Assembly (NCBI GenBank): GCA_020852515.1
Contig: JADZAS010000002.1
Location: 289,550-353,549 of the forward strand
Origin: Phycisphaerales bacterium
GTDB lineage: Bacteria > Planctomycetota > Phycisphaerae > Phycisphaerales > UBA5793
Direction: 5' to 3'
DNA length: 64,000 bases
Shown: piece by piece, positions 7,770 through 18,925 of the stretch
Numbering within the stretch: position 1 is the first letter of the stretch
Layout of the letters: every line of letters starts with the position of its first letter
The notes under the pieces: model-generated
Seen by the model: the letters and a program-made list of their open reading frames with translations, nothing else
Database searches by the model: none
Told to the model about the DNA's origin: nothing
Position numbers and translations under genes: made by a program

Positions 7770-9338
7770 TTAGCGCGGGAAGTAGCCTTCGGCGACCGTG
7801 GAGGTCGTGCAGGTTGCCTTCTGGTACGCCTGCCCGAAGCGGGTCGTGCCTCGGAAGCCCAGCGGCACGCGACGTTCGCAGACCGCGTAACCATTCGCAT
7901 CGGCCATCCGGCGCCCGAAGTGCTTCGGACGGGAGAGTTCGATGTACACGCCGGGGCAGCCGGGAAGCCGACGTTCGCCAACATCGGGGCTCCAGACGAA
8001 CTTCACGAGCGATCCGGGCGTGAAGTTGAACGCCTCGAACACGTTGATGTACTCAGTCCGGTAGTAGGTCGGCAGGCAGAGGATCGGCCCATTGCTCGTC
8101 ACGGGCTGGAAGAAGTTGTCCTGGACGTAGTCCGCGAGGTCGCGGCCGTTCTGCTGGCCCAGTTGATTCGAAAACTCGTAGTGAATGCCGCCATAGATGC
8201 GGCTGCGGCCGGCCTCAACCGCGGCCTCGGAGAACGAGCTGTAGTACCGGGGAACGCCGGGCAGCGTGTCGGACACATCGACGAAGGCGAGGTGATCTGT
8301 TCCGAACTCGTTGGCGAGGATCTGAGCTGCTGCGGCGCTGAAGGTGCTGTGGCCGGAGGTGTACTCAGGGAACGGCGGAGTCACAACGAAACTCGACCAC
8401 GTGGGATCGGGCTCGGTCAGTGGATTGCCGTCCTGATCAGCGAGAGTGATCGCGTGGTAGGGCCGCCACAGGCTGTAGTTGTACTTGTTGTCCCAGCAGA
8501 GAATCGCCGCATCAGCCAGCGCGACGTTCAACTTCGCGAACAACAGCGCGTTCTTACCCAGGCCGTAGCCGAGCGATTCAGAGCAATTCTCCGCAATCAC
8601 GTTCCAGTGGCCCGGCGGCGTGCAGGTGCCGGGGTTGTCGGACCAGAACAGCGCGATCTCGGACTGATCGGCCGTGCGGCTCTGGCTGTCTACACGACCA
8701 AGGTCCTTGACCTCGTTCACGTCGGTGCCGTATTGAACGCTGTCGAGCGCGGGCGGAGCCGGCGCCCGGAATTGCGAGCCACTGGTCATGACCCACGGCG
8801 TGACCAGCGGCCACTGGGGCAGCAGAGCCGGCGCGTAGTTCGGCGGCGTCGGCCGCCACTGACCGGGCAGCGTGCCGGGCGTGTATTCGACATACCGATC
8901 CCAGCCGTCGTTGGCGCGCAGGTCGATAATCTGCTGCGCGACGTACTCACCCAGCGCGATGCCATCGGTCTTCGCCGGGCTGTCGGGAACGGTCTTAAGC
9001 GACTCATAGAGATGGAAGTCGAAGAACTCGATCTGATCCGGATAGAGACTGACGAGCACGTTATACGCCGCCGTCGCAGCAGCCGCCTCGCGCGAGGTGT
9101 TGTACCCCGGCTGCGAAACAACGACGAACGGCTCGTGCGCTCCGTCGATCGCGTTCACGGCGTCGTAGATCGCGACATGCATCATCGCCAGCGAGCGAGT
9201 CGCCATCGGCGGGTTGGCGCGCGTTTCACGAATGGTGTCGATCGCCACGCGATTCCACCGGATAACCATGTCCGTTCCGGCGAAGCAAGGGGCGGCGGCG
9301 CCCACGGCAGCAGCAACACAAAACAACAGCTTCTTCAT
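7770..9338 (-). CDS. Secreted vanadium-dependent haloperoxidase/PAP2-like protein
   Basis: Exported protein of 522 residues with a signal peptide (1-20, ending CFA). The vanadate/phosphate-site motifs are present: KYNYSLWRPYHAI (Lys285, Arg292), PEYTSGHSTFS (Ser328-His330) and AGRSRIYGGIHYEFSN (Arg378 or Arg380, His386). Haloperoxidase or phosphatase activity cannot be told apart from sequence alone. Residues 430-522 form an extra C-terminal module, with FTPGSLVKFVWS, PGCPG and MADANGYA, that recurs in four other exported proteins of this window. GGGGAGA six bases upstream supports the start. The gene separates astD from the ureohydrolase gene. Confidence 0.85.
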   Translation of the reverse strand: MKKLLFCVAAAVGAAAPCFAGTDMVIRWNRVAIDTIRETRANPPMATRSLAMMHVAIYDAVNAIDGAHEPFVVVSQPGYNTSREAAAATAAYNVLVSLYPDQIEFFDFHLYESLKTVPDSPAKTDGIALGEYVAQQIIDLRANDGWDRYVEYTPGTLPGQWRPTPPNYAPALLPQWPLVTPWVMTSGSQFRAPAPPALDSVQYGTDVNEVKDLGRVDSQSRTADQSEIALFWSDNPGTCTPPGHWNVIAENCSESLGYGLGKNALLFAKLNVALADAAILCWDNKYNYSLWRPYHAITLADQDGNPLTEPDPTWSSFVVTPPFPEYTSGHSTFSAAAAQILANEFGTDHLAFVDVSDTLPGVPRYYSSFSEAAVEAGRSRIYGGIHYEFSNQLGQQNGRDLADYVQDNFFQPVTSNGPILCLPTYYRTEYINVFEAFNFTPGSLVKFVWSPDVGERRLPGCPGVYIELSRPKHFGRRMADANGYAVCERRVPLGFRGTTRFGQAYQKATCTTSTVAEGYFPR

Positions 9339-9625
9339 TTTCTGTCTCCCCGTCTCGATGACTACGACTCTGGGCCGGCGATCGCGAGAAGCATCGCTGC
9401 GGCTGATATTCCTGGGCGATGCCCTGCAGCATCACTTCAATTCCGCAATCTGACGCTAAAGGATGCGCCAAACTCCATGGAAGTCAAGCCGAAAGCTATG
9501 AACAGGATGAAAAAGTCCTCTGAAAAATCCAATTCAGGAAACGCACCCCGATATTTCGCACATCCAGGACCTGCTGTTCCAGCAAACTGCTTACTTGCCG
9601 CCTTCCGAGACGCTAGCCTATCCCC

Positions 9626-10582
9626 ATGGCCGAACCGCCCAAAACCCGCCTGCCCAATGCCCGCCAATTTCCCCGTTTCGCGGGTATCTCCACTTTTTGC
9701 CGCTTTCCCCAGATCGACACGCTCGAATCACCGCCTGACTGGGCGCTGTACGGCATTCCGTTCGACGGCGGCGTGACCTACCGGCCCGGGGCCCGCTTCG
9801 GTCCGCGGGCCATCCGCGAACAGTCCGCCTACATCAAGCCGTATCACCTCGAGCACGATCTGAATCTCGCCGACCGGCTCAGCGTGTGTGATGCCGGTGA
9901 CGCACCGGTGCGGCCGTATTCGACGCGCGAGACCCAACAGGCCGCGTGCGACTTCGCCCTCGCACTGGGTGACGGTGGGACGAAGCTGCTGGCCGTAGGC
10001 GGTGACCATTCGATCGCTTTGGCCAATCTGCGCGCCACGCAGCAGCGTCACGGCGGCGGGCGTCCGCTGGCGCTGTTGCATTTCGACTCCCACCTCGACA
10101 CCGTCGATGTCGCGTGGGGCGAAAAGTACACGCACGCGTCGCCGTTCATCCGAGCCATCGAAGAGAATCTCATCGACCCGAAGCGCATGCTTTCGGTGGG
10201 CATCAAGGGACCGCTCAATACCGCAACCGATCTCGACTATGGCCGCGCCCAGGGCATCGAACTCGTTACGTACGCCGATTGGAAGCACCGCAACGGCGCC
10301 GAGCGCATCGACGCCTTCCTGGACCGGCTGCGCAAGAGCGGCGAGCCGGCGTATCTCACCTTTGACATCGACTCGGTCGATCCCGCCTATGCGCCGGGCA
10401 CCGGGACGCCTTCAATCGGCGGGTTCACCTCGGCCGAAGCGCTCGATCTGCTTCGCGCCTGCCGCGGCGTAAATCTCGTCGGCGCCGATGTGGTCGAAGT
10501 GCTGCCGGCGATGGACCCGGCCGGCATCACCGCACTGCTCGCAGCGCATGTCATCTTCGAGATCCTGTGCATCGCGGCGTAA
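9626..10582 (+). CDS. Ureohydrolase of the agmatinase/arginase family
   Basis: A binuclear manganese enzyme that releases urea from a guanidino compound. Metal ligands are intact: VGGDHS (His128), LLHFDSHLDT (Asp154, His156, Asp158) and TFDIDSVDP (Asp247, Asp249). YGIPFDGGVTYRPGARFGPR is the agmatinase/guanidinobutyrase-type N-terminal signature. The substrate (agmatine, guanidinobutyrate or arginine) cannot be fixed from sequence. If it is arginine, the product ornithine would feed the succinylation cluster at 2-7.7 kb. There is no Shine-Dalgarno; TAGCCT at 9614-9619 ends six bases before the ATG. Confidence 0.88.
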   Translation: MAEPPKTRLPNARQFPRFAGISTFCRFPQIDTLESPPDWALYGIPFDGGVTYRPGARFGPRAIREQSAYIKPYHLEHDLNLADRLSVCDAGDAPVRPYSTRETQQAACDFALALGDGGTKLLAVGGDHSIALANLRATQQRHGGGRPLALLHFDSHLDTVDVAWGEKYTHASPFIRAIEENLIDPKRMLSVGIKGPLNTATDLDYGRAQGIELVTYADWKHRNGAERIDAFLDRLRKSGEPAYLTFDIDSVDPAYAPGTGTPSIGGFTSAEALDLLRACRGVNLVGADVVEVLPAMDPAGITALLAAHVIFEILCIAA

Positions 10583-10588
10583 GCGGAT

Positions 10589-13507
<2,919 letters not shown>

Positions 13508-13623
13508 CGAGGCGGGTCTCCCGGCCCGTTGGCCGCCATTGGCCCGGGCCGGTCATTGCCGTTCCAAAAACACAACGGCAAGGGTAGTCCGACAGGATGC
13601 GCCGAGCCGCCAAATCCCGTCCC

Positions 13624-15030
13624 TCACGCGCCGTCCGGAGGCGAAACGAACATCTTGCGCGCCTCGCCGGCGAGGTAGAACGAGCCGGTGATGCAGATGA
13701 GATCTTCGCGATTCACCGCCCGCTTGGCCAGGTCGAGCGCCTCGGAAAGCGATGCGGCCGTCTGCGACATCTTGCCCGAGAGTTCGGCGAATCGCTGGGC
13801 CAGGAATTCCGGATCGCGTGCCTTCGGATTGAGCCGGGTCCGCGTGAAGATGATCTTGTCGGCGCCCATCGCGACGGCCTTGAGCATGCTGTCCGCGTCC
13901 TTGTCGCGCCCGCAGCCGAAGACCACGACGAGCGAGTCGTAGCGAACGTGGGCCGGAAGGGTGCGCAACAGGGCGGCGATCGACAGCGGGTTGTGCGCCC
14001 CGTCGATGATGATGCGCGGATGGTTGCAGACCTGCTCAAAACGGCCGGCGAGCGTGGTGTGCGCCAGTCCCTCCACGATCGCTTCCTCGGCCAGGGCGTC
14101 GCCGCGCTCGCGCAGGCAGTCGATCACCGCCAGCGCCAGGCCGCAGTTCAGCGCCTGGTGCTCTCCTTTGAGCGGCACGGGAACGTGGTCGAAGACGGTG
14201 CGCGGCGTTTCGAGGCAGATGCGGCATCCCGGCCCGGCTTTCGCGGCGGTCTCAAAGCGGCTGGTAAACTCGATGTCCTTCTCAAGAAATCGAATCGGCG
14301 CGCCAACGCTCCCCGCCACTTCGCGCAGGGCGGCCTCGGCTTCGGGATCCTGAGGCGTACTGACCGCCGGCACTCCGGCCTTGAAAATGCCGGCCTTCTC
14401 GCGCGCGATCAGATCGAGCGTGTCGCCGAGGATCTCGGTGTGGTCGTAACTGATCTGCGTGACGGCGCAGACCTCGGGTGTAATGACGTTGGTCGCGTCC
14501 AGCCGTCCGCCGAGGCCGACTTCCATGATCGCCAGATCGACCGCCTGCTGGGCGAAGTGGTAGAGCCCGGCTGCGGTGAGAATCTCGAAGAAGTGAAGCT
14601 GCTCGACGTTGGCCGCCTCGGCCGCCCGGGCCACCTCTGCCAGCGCCTGGCGCAACTGGCTCTCGGAGATGTCGCGCCGGTCCACGCGAATCCGTTCGCG
14701 CACGTCGATGAGGTGAGGCGAGGTGTACTGGCCGACCGTCCAGCCGCAGCCTCCAAGGGCCGCGGCGAGCATGGCCACCGTCGAGCCCTTGCCCTTGGTG
14801 CCGGCGATGTGCACGGTGCGCAGGTGATCCTGCGGGTCGCCGAGCTGTTTGAGAATCGCTCGCGTGCGGTCGAGGCGAAACGCCTCGTCCGGCTTGGCGA
14901 TGCGGTGGGTGCGTTCCAGATCGACATGGTCAAAAAGCCAGCGCATCGCGCCGGAATATGTTTCGAGAGTTGGCCCGTGCACGTGCGGTTCCTGAAGTCT
15001 TCGCGGACTCGGCTCTTCCCCGGTGACCAC
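13624..15030 (-). CDS. folC: Folylpolyglutamate synthase/dihydrofolate synthase
   Basis: Mur-ligase-type enzyme that adds glutamate to dihydropteroate or folates. The ATP loop HIAGTKGKGST (residues 74-84), TSPHLIDVRERIRVD, IMEVGLGGRLDATN and RIIIDGAHNP identify the family. The 468-residue length from a GTG start is normal to slightly long; an internal ATG at residue 29 is an alternative. No Shine-Dalgarno is seen. TACCAT at 15037-15042 ends six bases before the GTG, so the mRNA may be leaderless. It is a monocistronic gene 115 bp from leuS on the same strand. Confidence 0.93.
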   Translation of the reverse strand: MVTGEEPSPRRLQEPHVHGPTLETYSGAMRWLFDHVDLERTHRIAKPDEAFRLDRTRAILKQLGDPQDHLRTVHIAGTKGKGSTVAMLAAALGGCGWTVGQYTSPHLIDVRERIRVDRRDISESQLRQALAEVARAAEAANVEQLHFFEILTAAGLYHFAQQAVDLAIMEVGLGGRLDATNVITPEVCAVTQISYDHTEILGDTLDLIAREKAGIFKAGVPAVSTPQDPEAEAALREVAGSVGAPIRFLEKDIEFTSRFETAAKAGPGCRICLETPRTVFDHVPVPLKGEHQALNCGLALAVIDCLRERGDALAEEAIVEGLAHTTLAGRFEQVCNHPRIIIDGAHNPLSIAALLRTLPAHVRYDSLVVVFGCGRDKDADSMLKAVAMGADKIIFTRTRLNPKARDPEFLAQRFAELSGKMSQTAASLSEALDLAKRAVNREDLICITGSFYLAGEARKMFVSPPDGA

Positions 15031-15036
15031 ACGGGC

Positions 15037-15042
15037 ATGGTA
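15037..15042 (-). promoter_or_regulatory. -10-like hexamer of a leaderless start
   Basis: On the minus strand, TACCAT ends six bases before the GTG start of folC, which has no Shine-Dalgarno. Confidence 0.45.
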
Positions 15043-15184
15043 CTGACGGCAGCGGAACGGTCAAGAGACATGGCGGTCAGTGAAAAGCCCGTGTCGCGGC
15101 CGACGCGCCGACCCGGCATCGTCCGACCGCGTACGATCGAGACCGCCGTTTTCTGCCGCCCGAATTTGAAAGGCCGCCCACTCC

Positions 15185-15976
15185 ATGACCGTTGAAGAGA
15201 TCAGGCACCACAGCAGTTTCGGCTACGAGGCGTGGCGCGTGCTGCGCATCGTCGGGGAATTCGTCGAGGGCTTCGAGACCCTGGCCAGCATCGGCCCGGC
15301 TGTGTCGATCTTCGGCTCGGCCCGGACCCCGCCGAGCGACCCGTGGTACCAGGAAGCGGAAAAGTGTGGGCGACTCCTGGCCCAAGCCGGCACGGCGGTC
15401 ATCACCGGCGGCGGGCCGGGCATCATGGAAGCCGCCAACAAGGGCGCCTGCGACGCCGGCGGCATCAGCGTCGGGCTCAACATCACCCTGCCCATGGAGC
15501 AGGACCCGAACCGCTACCAGACGCACGAACTCACGTTCAACTACTTCTTCTGCCGCAAGGTCATGTTCGTCAAGTACGCCAAGGGCTTCATCATCTTTCC
15601 GGGCGGCTACGGCACGTTCGACGAATTCTTCGAGGCCCTCACGCTCATTCAGACGTTCAAGATCGAGCCGTTTCCGATCGTCTGCGTGGGCCGCGAATTC
15701 TGGAGCGATCTCGTCGAGTGGATGCGCAACACACTGGGCGAGAAGTTCCAGACCATCAGCCCGGAAGACATCGATCTGTTCAAGGTGACCGACACGGCCG
15801 AGGAAGCCGTCGAGATCGTCCAGGCGCACATCGCCGGCGAAGCGGTCACCTCGGCGGGGCTGCCCCAGTTCCCCGGCTCGGCGGGCGAAAAGTCCGCCGA
15901 AGGCACGCGTGTGGGCGTGGACAAGCACCACAATCGGCGGCCGAGGCGCAACGGCAAGAAGCCGCCCGCCGACTGA
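15185..15976 (+). CDS. LOG family protein (nucleotide 5'-monophosphate phosphoribohydrolase-like)
   Basis: Rossmann-fold protein of the LOG/TIGR00730 group. Two hallmark motifs are seen: GGGPGIMEAANKGA (residues 75-88) and PGGYGTFDE (139-147). Family members cleave purine or cytokinin nucleotides to base plus ribose phosphate. The core ends near residue 230 and the last 30 residues are a basic, low-complexity tail (HHNRRPRRNGKKPP). No Shine-Dalgarno precedes the ATG. The next gene begins 33 bp downstream and may be co-transcribed. Confidence 0.88.
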   Translation: MTVEEIRHHSSFGYEAWRVLRIVGEFVEGFETLASIGPAVSIFGSARTPPSDPWYQEAEKCGRLLAQAGTAVITGGGPGIMEAANKGACDAGGISVGLNITLPMEQDPNRYQTHELTFNYFFCRKVMFVKYAKGFIIFPGGYGTFDEFFEALTLIQTFKIEPFPIVCVGREFWSDLVEWMRNTLGEKFQTISPEDIDLFKVTDTAEEAVEIVQAHIAGEAVTSAGLPQFPGSAGEKSAEGTRVGVDKHHNRRPRRNGKKPPAD

Positions 15977-16009
15977 GCCTCGCCTGAAACCGGGACCGCT
16001 CGGCGCCAT

Positions 16010-17629
16010 ATGAGCACGAAGATGCGATCAACGCCCCGCAGCCGCCGCACGTTCTCCCGCGCGCTTTCAATGGGTCTGCTCCTCGGCTGCTTCGCGGCGA
16101 GCAACCTGCATGCGGCGACCGGGCGTCAGGACGATCCCCCCCACACGATCGACCTCTCGAGCGCTGCGCCTGAGCAGGTCATCGAACCGACGACCACGTG
16201 CGCGCTGCCTGCGAATGAATTCCCAGACCAGGTCATCGTCGATGGCCAGCGCCATGTGGCGTACGCGGCGACGGAGTATGTGGCGATCAATCTCTTCTCG
16301 GTGGCGGCGGCGGTCTGGATCGAAGTGGTTGCGGCTGTGCTGGCCGTCGTGCTGCTCGTGCTGCTGCGAAGGATCTGGCGGCGGCCGCAGTCGCCCGGCA
16401 GCGCGTACTGCCGCCGGTGCAACTATGAACTGACCAACCTCGCAGGGTTCGTGTGCCCGGAGTGCGGCTCGGATGTGAGCGGCCGCGGCCGAATGCGCGG
16501 CCGCCGCCGCTGGCCGCGCGCCATGGTGACGGCTCTCTTGCTGCTGGCGGTGATCTTCGGGTACGCGCTCGCTTTCCGGCGCGTGCCCCGCCTCATCTGG
16601 CCGCAGCACTGGCCCGCATGGTGGTCGAGGCGGATGGATGAGGTCGCCGAAGCGAATTCGAAATACCCCTGGCTCATCCAGCACAGCCGGGTGCTCTCGC
16701 GCCTCGTCGAGATCGACCTCGCGAGCGGCTCGGCTCACACCATCGCCACGGGGCAACATCCGGAAGCTGATCACATCAACGCGCTGTTCCTGTCTGACGA
16801 TGGCGACCGACTCACGGTCTGGCGGGGGGGACGGATCGAGACGCGCCGCGCGCCGGACTGGCGCATCGAAGCGAACATCGACCTGCCGCGCCTGCTCGCT
16901 CGCCACCGCCTGCTCAGCGTGATCGAGGTTCTGGCCGACCGCGACGGCGCCAGGCTTCTCGTGCTGGCCCGGGCGCTTGGCGGCGGCGATCAATCCACCT
17001 CGCCGTGTGCCGGCATGCTCATCGACGCCCTCTCCGGCGAGATGATCTGGCAACTGGAGGACTTCGCGGACCAGAGACTCGCATCGCTGCGCGCGGTGCA
17101 TTCCGGCGACTTTGATCGCTTCATTCTCGCCGGCGATCTGCCGGCGACGGGGCAGACGACGCTCTCCGAGTGGTACATCGCCGGCGGCCAGCCCGTGCGC
17201 ATGCGCCACTTCGACACCGCCGCGTACGTGCTCGGGCCGCGGCTGGCGCGCAACGGATTTGGCAATCGCATTTGGGCGAGCAACATGGACAGCCTTGAAG
17301 CGTGGAACCTGCAGACCGAGCGTATCGAGCGGCGCATCGCGCTGCCAGCTTCAGCCGCCCTGCTCACTGCCTGGCCGGGGCATGCGCCGCGGCTGATCGT
17401 CACCATGCTCGACAGCGCGACGACGGTGTGGATCATCGACCCGGAGAGCAACCGCGTGCTCGCTGGCCTGGCTGGAGCGCCGCCGCGCACGCGCGGCGTG
17501 CAGGTGCTCGGCGATGGTCGAACGCTGGCGCTGTGGGGCTACGACGACAACCTCGACCACAAGGTCGTGCTGCTCTTCGATGCGTCGAGCGTGGCGGCGA
17601 GCGGCGACGCGGGCGATCCATCGCGCTAG
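16010..17629 (+). CDS. Membrane protein with Cys4 zinc ribbon and beta-propeller-like outer domain
   Basis: 539 residues of unknown function. A hydrophobic N-terminal segment (19-35) could be a signal sequence. A membrane segment lies at about 95-119. The ribbon YCRRCNYEL...FVCPECGSDV has cysteines 134, 137, 149 and 152, and is followed by an Arg-rich stretch and a second membrane segment at 170-188. The C-terminal 340 residues contain repeated strand-rich blocks with phrases such as LFLSDDGDRLTVW and VLGDGRTLALWGYDD, resembling WD40/quinoprotein-like propellers. Positive charge around the ribbon suggests a cytoplasmic ribbon and an outer propeller. Three further ribbon proteins occur in the window. 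The stop codon overlaps the galK stop by 3 bp. Confidence 0.7.
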   Translation: MSTKMRSTPRSRRTFSRALSMGLLLGCFAASNLHAATGRQDDPPHTIDLSSAAPEQVIEPTTTCALPANEFPDQVIVDGQRHVAYAATEYVAINLFSVAAAVWIEVVAAVLAVVLLVLLRRIWRRPQSPGSAYCRRCNYELTNLAGFVCPECGSDVSGRGRMRGRRRWPRAMVTALLLLAVIFGYALAFRRVPRLIWPQHWPAWWSRRMDEVAEANSKYPWLIQHSRVLSRLVEIDLASGSAHTIATGQHPEADHINALFLSDDGDRLTVWRGGRIETRRAPDWRIEANIDLPRLLARHRLLSVIEVLADRDGARLLVLARALGGGDQSTSPCAGMLIDALSGEMIWQLEDFADQRLASLRAVHSGDFDRFILAGDLPATGQTTLSEWYIAGGQPVRMRHFDTAAYVLGPRLARNGFGNRIWASNMDSLEAWNLQTERIERRIALPASAALLTAWPGHAPRLIVTMLDSATTVWIIDPESNRVLAGLAGAPPRTRGVQVLGDGRTLALWGYDDNLDHKVVLLFDASSVAASGDAGDPSR

Positions 17630-18840
17630 TTGCCGCGCAGGTGCACGGCCGCGGCGCCGTCGGCCGCAGCCGTGGCGAAGATGGCCGGAAGGCGCGCAAA
17701 CCGGGCGTTGAACGAATCGCCGATGGATCGGGCGACCTGTTCCGCGCTTTGAGGAGCGCACAGCACGATGGCGCAGCCGCCGAATCCGCCGCCCGTCATT
17801 CGCGCGCCCATGACGCCGCCGGCTGCGCCGAGTTGGCGGGCGGCCGCCACGACGCAGTCGAGTTCGGCGCAAGACACTTCGTACTCATCTCGCAATGAAT
17901 CGTGCGATTCGAACATGAGTTCGCCGAACGCGTCCAGTTGCCCGGCCCGCAGCGCGGCCACGGCCTTGAGCACGCGCTCGTTCTCTGTAATCACGTGCTG
18001 CGCTCGCCGGCGAATCAGCGGATCGAGGCGCGCCGCGCACGATGCGAGCATGGGCGCATCGACATCGCGGAGCGAGTTGATCGGCCGCCCGGTGAGCCGG
18101 GCGATGGCGGTCACGGCCTGCTCGCACTGCCGCCGGCGCTGGCCGTACTCGTTCGTCGCCAGGTCATGATGCACGCCCGTGTCGATGACGAGCATGACGG
18201 CTCGATCGCGCGGCGGCATAGGCACATGCTCGATGGCGCCGCTGCGGCAGTCCAGGTGCAGGGCGTGATCGGCGCGGGCCATGATCGAGGCGCTCTGATC
18301 CATGATGCCGCATGGCACGCCTGCAAACTCATGCTCGACCCGCTGGCACAGCAGCGCCTTGTCGCGCGGCTCCAGGTTCTGGCCGCTCACCTGCTCAAGC
18401 AGCGTCGCCAGCGACACGCACAACGCCGCGCTGCTGCTGAGCCCGGAGCCGACGGGCACGGTGCTGGCAATGATCGCAGCGATGTTGGGCAGCGCGACGC
18501 CGAGATCCTGGAACTGCCGCGCGGTGCCGCGCACATAGTTCGACCAGCCGCCACCGGCCGGTTCGATCGGCCGGGTGAAGTCCAGGTGCAGCGCCTCATC
18601 CTGCGCCAGGCTGAAGATGGTGGAGCGACCGGCATCCGAAGAGTCTGCGGCGATGGTGCACCAGCGCTCGATCGCCATGGGCAGCACGTGGCCGCCGTTG
18701 TAGTCGGTGTGCTCGCCGATGAGATTGAGCCGCCCTGGCGCCGCGACCACCCAGCGCGGCGAGCGGCCGAAGCGCGAAATGAACGCGCGGCCGGCCTGGT
18801 CGGCCACGGATTCGAGTTTCGGCGAAGCGGTCAGAGACAT
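17626..18840 (-). CDS. galK: Galactokinase
   Basis: GHMP-family kinase that phosphorylates galactose at C1. The galactokinase signature GRLNLIGEHTDYNGG is at residues 36-50, the ATP-binding PVGSGLSSSAAL motif follows, and GARMTGGGFGG lies near the C-terminus. The start was chosen at ATG 18840, preceded by GGAG seven bases upstream, giving 404 residues; a longer in-frame extension runs into the divergent mutL gene and is not credible. No other Leloir genes are nearby. It is divergent from mutL with 85 bp between the starts. Confidence 0.93.
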   Translation of the reverse strand: MSLTASPKLESVADQAGRAFISRFGRSPRWVVAAPGRLNLIGEHTDYNGGHVLPMAIERWCTIAADSSDAGRSTIFSLAQDEALHLDFTRPIEPAGGGWSNYVRGTARQFQDLGVALPNIAAIIASTVPVGSGLSSSAALCVSLATLLEQVSGQNLEPRDKALLCQRVEHEFAGVPCGIMDQSASIMARADHALHLDCRSGAIEHVPMPPRDRAVMLVIDTGVHHDLATNEYGQRRRQCEQAVTAIARLTGRPINSLRDVDAPMLASCAARLDPLIRRRAQHVITENERVLKAVAALRAGQLDAFGELMFESHDSLRDEYEVSCAELDCVVAAARQLGAAGGVMGARMTGGGFGGCAIVLCAPQSAEQVARSIGDSFNARFARLPAIFATAAADGAAAVHLRGN

Positions 18841-18911
18841 CGGGCAACTCCAGCACGCGATCCGAGCCGAGTCAACCGCCGACCGCTCGCGACCCGCTCG
18901 GGCCACTTCGA

Positions 18912-18917
18912 TACAAT
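18912..18917 (+). promoter_or_regulatory. -10-like hexamer of a leaderless start
   Basis: TACAAT ends eight bases before the mutL ATG, which lacks a Shine-Dalgarno. The transcript would then start at or very near the start codon. Confidence 0.5.
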
Positions 18918-18925
18918 GCCGCCGG

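Noticed and set aside
7692..9776. A 694-residue open frame on the plus strand
   Set aside because: Antisense to the haloperoxidase-like gene, which has a signal peptide and active-site motifs; the plus frame has neither.
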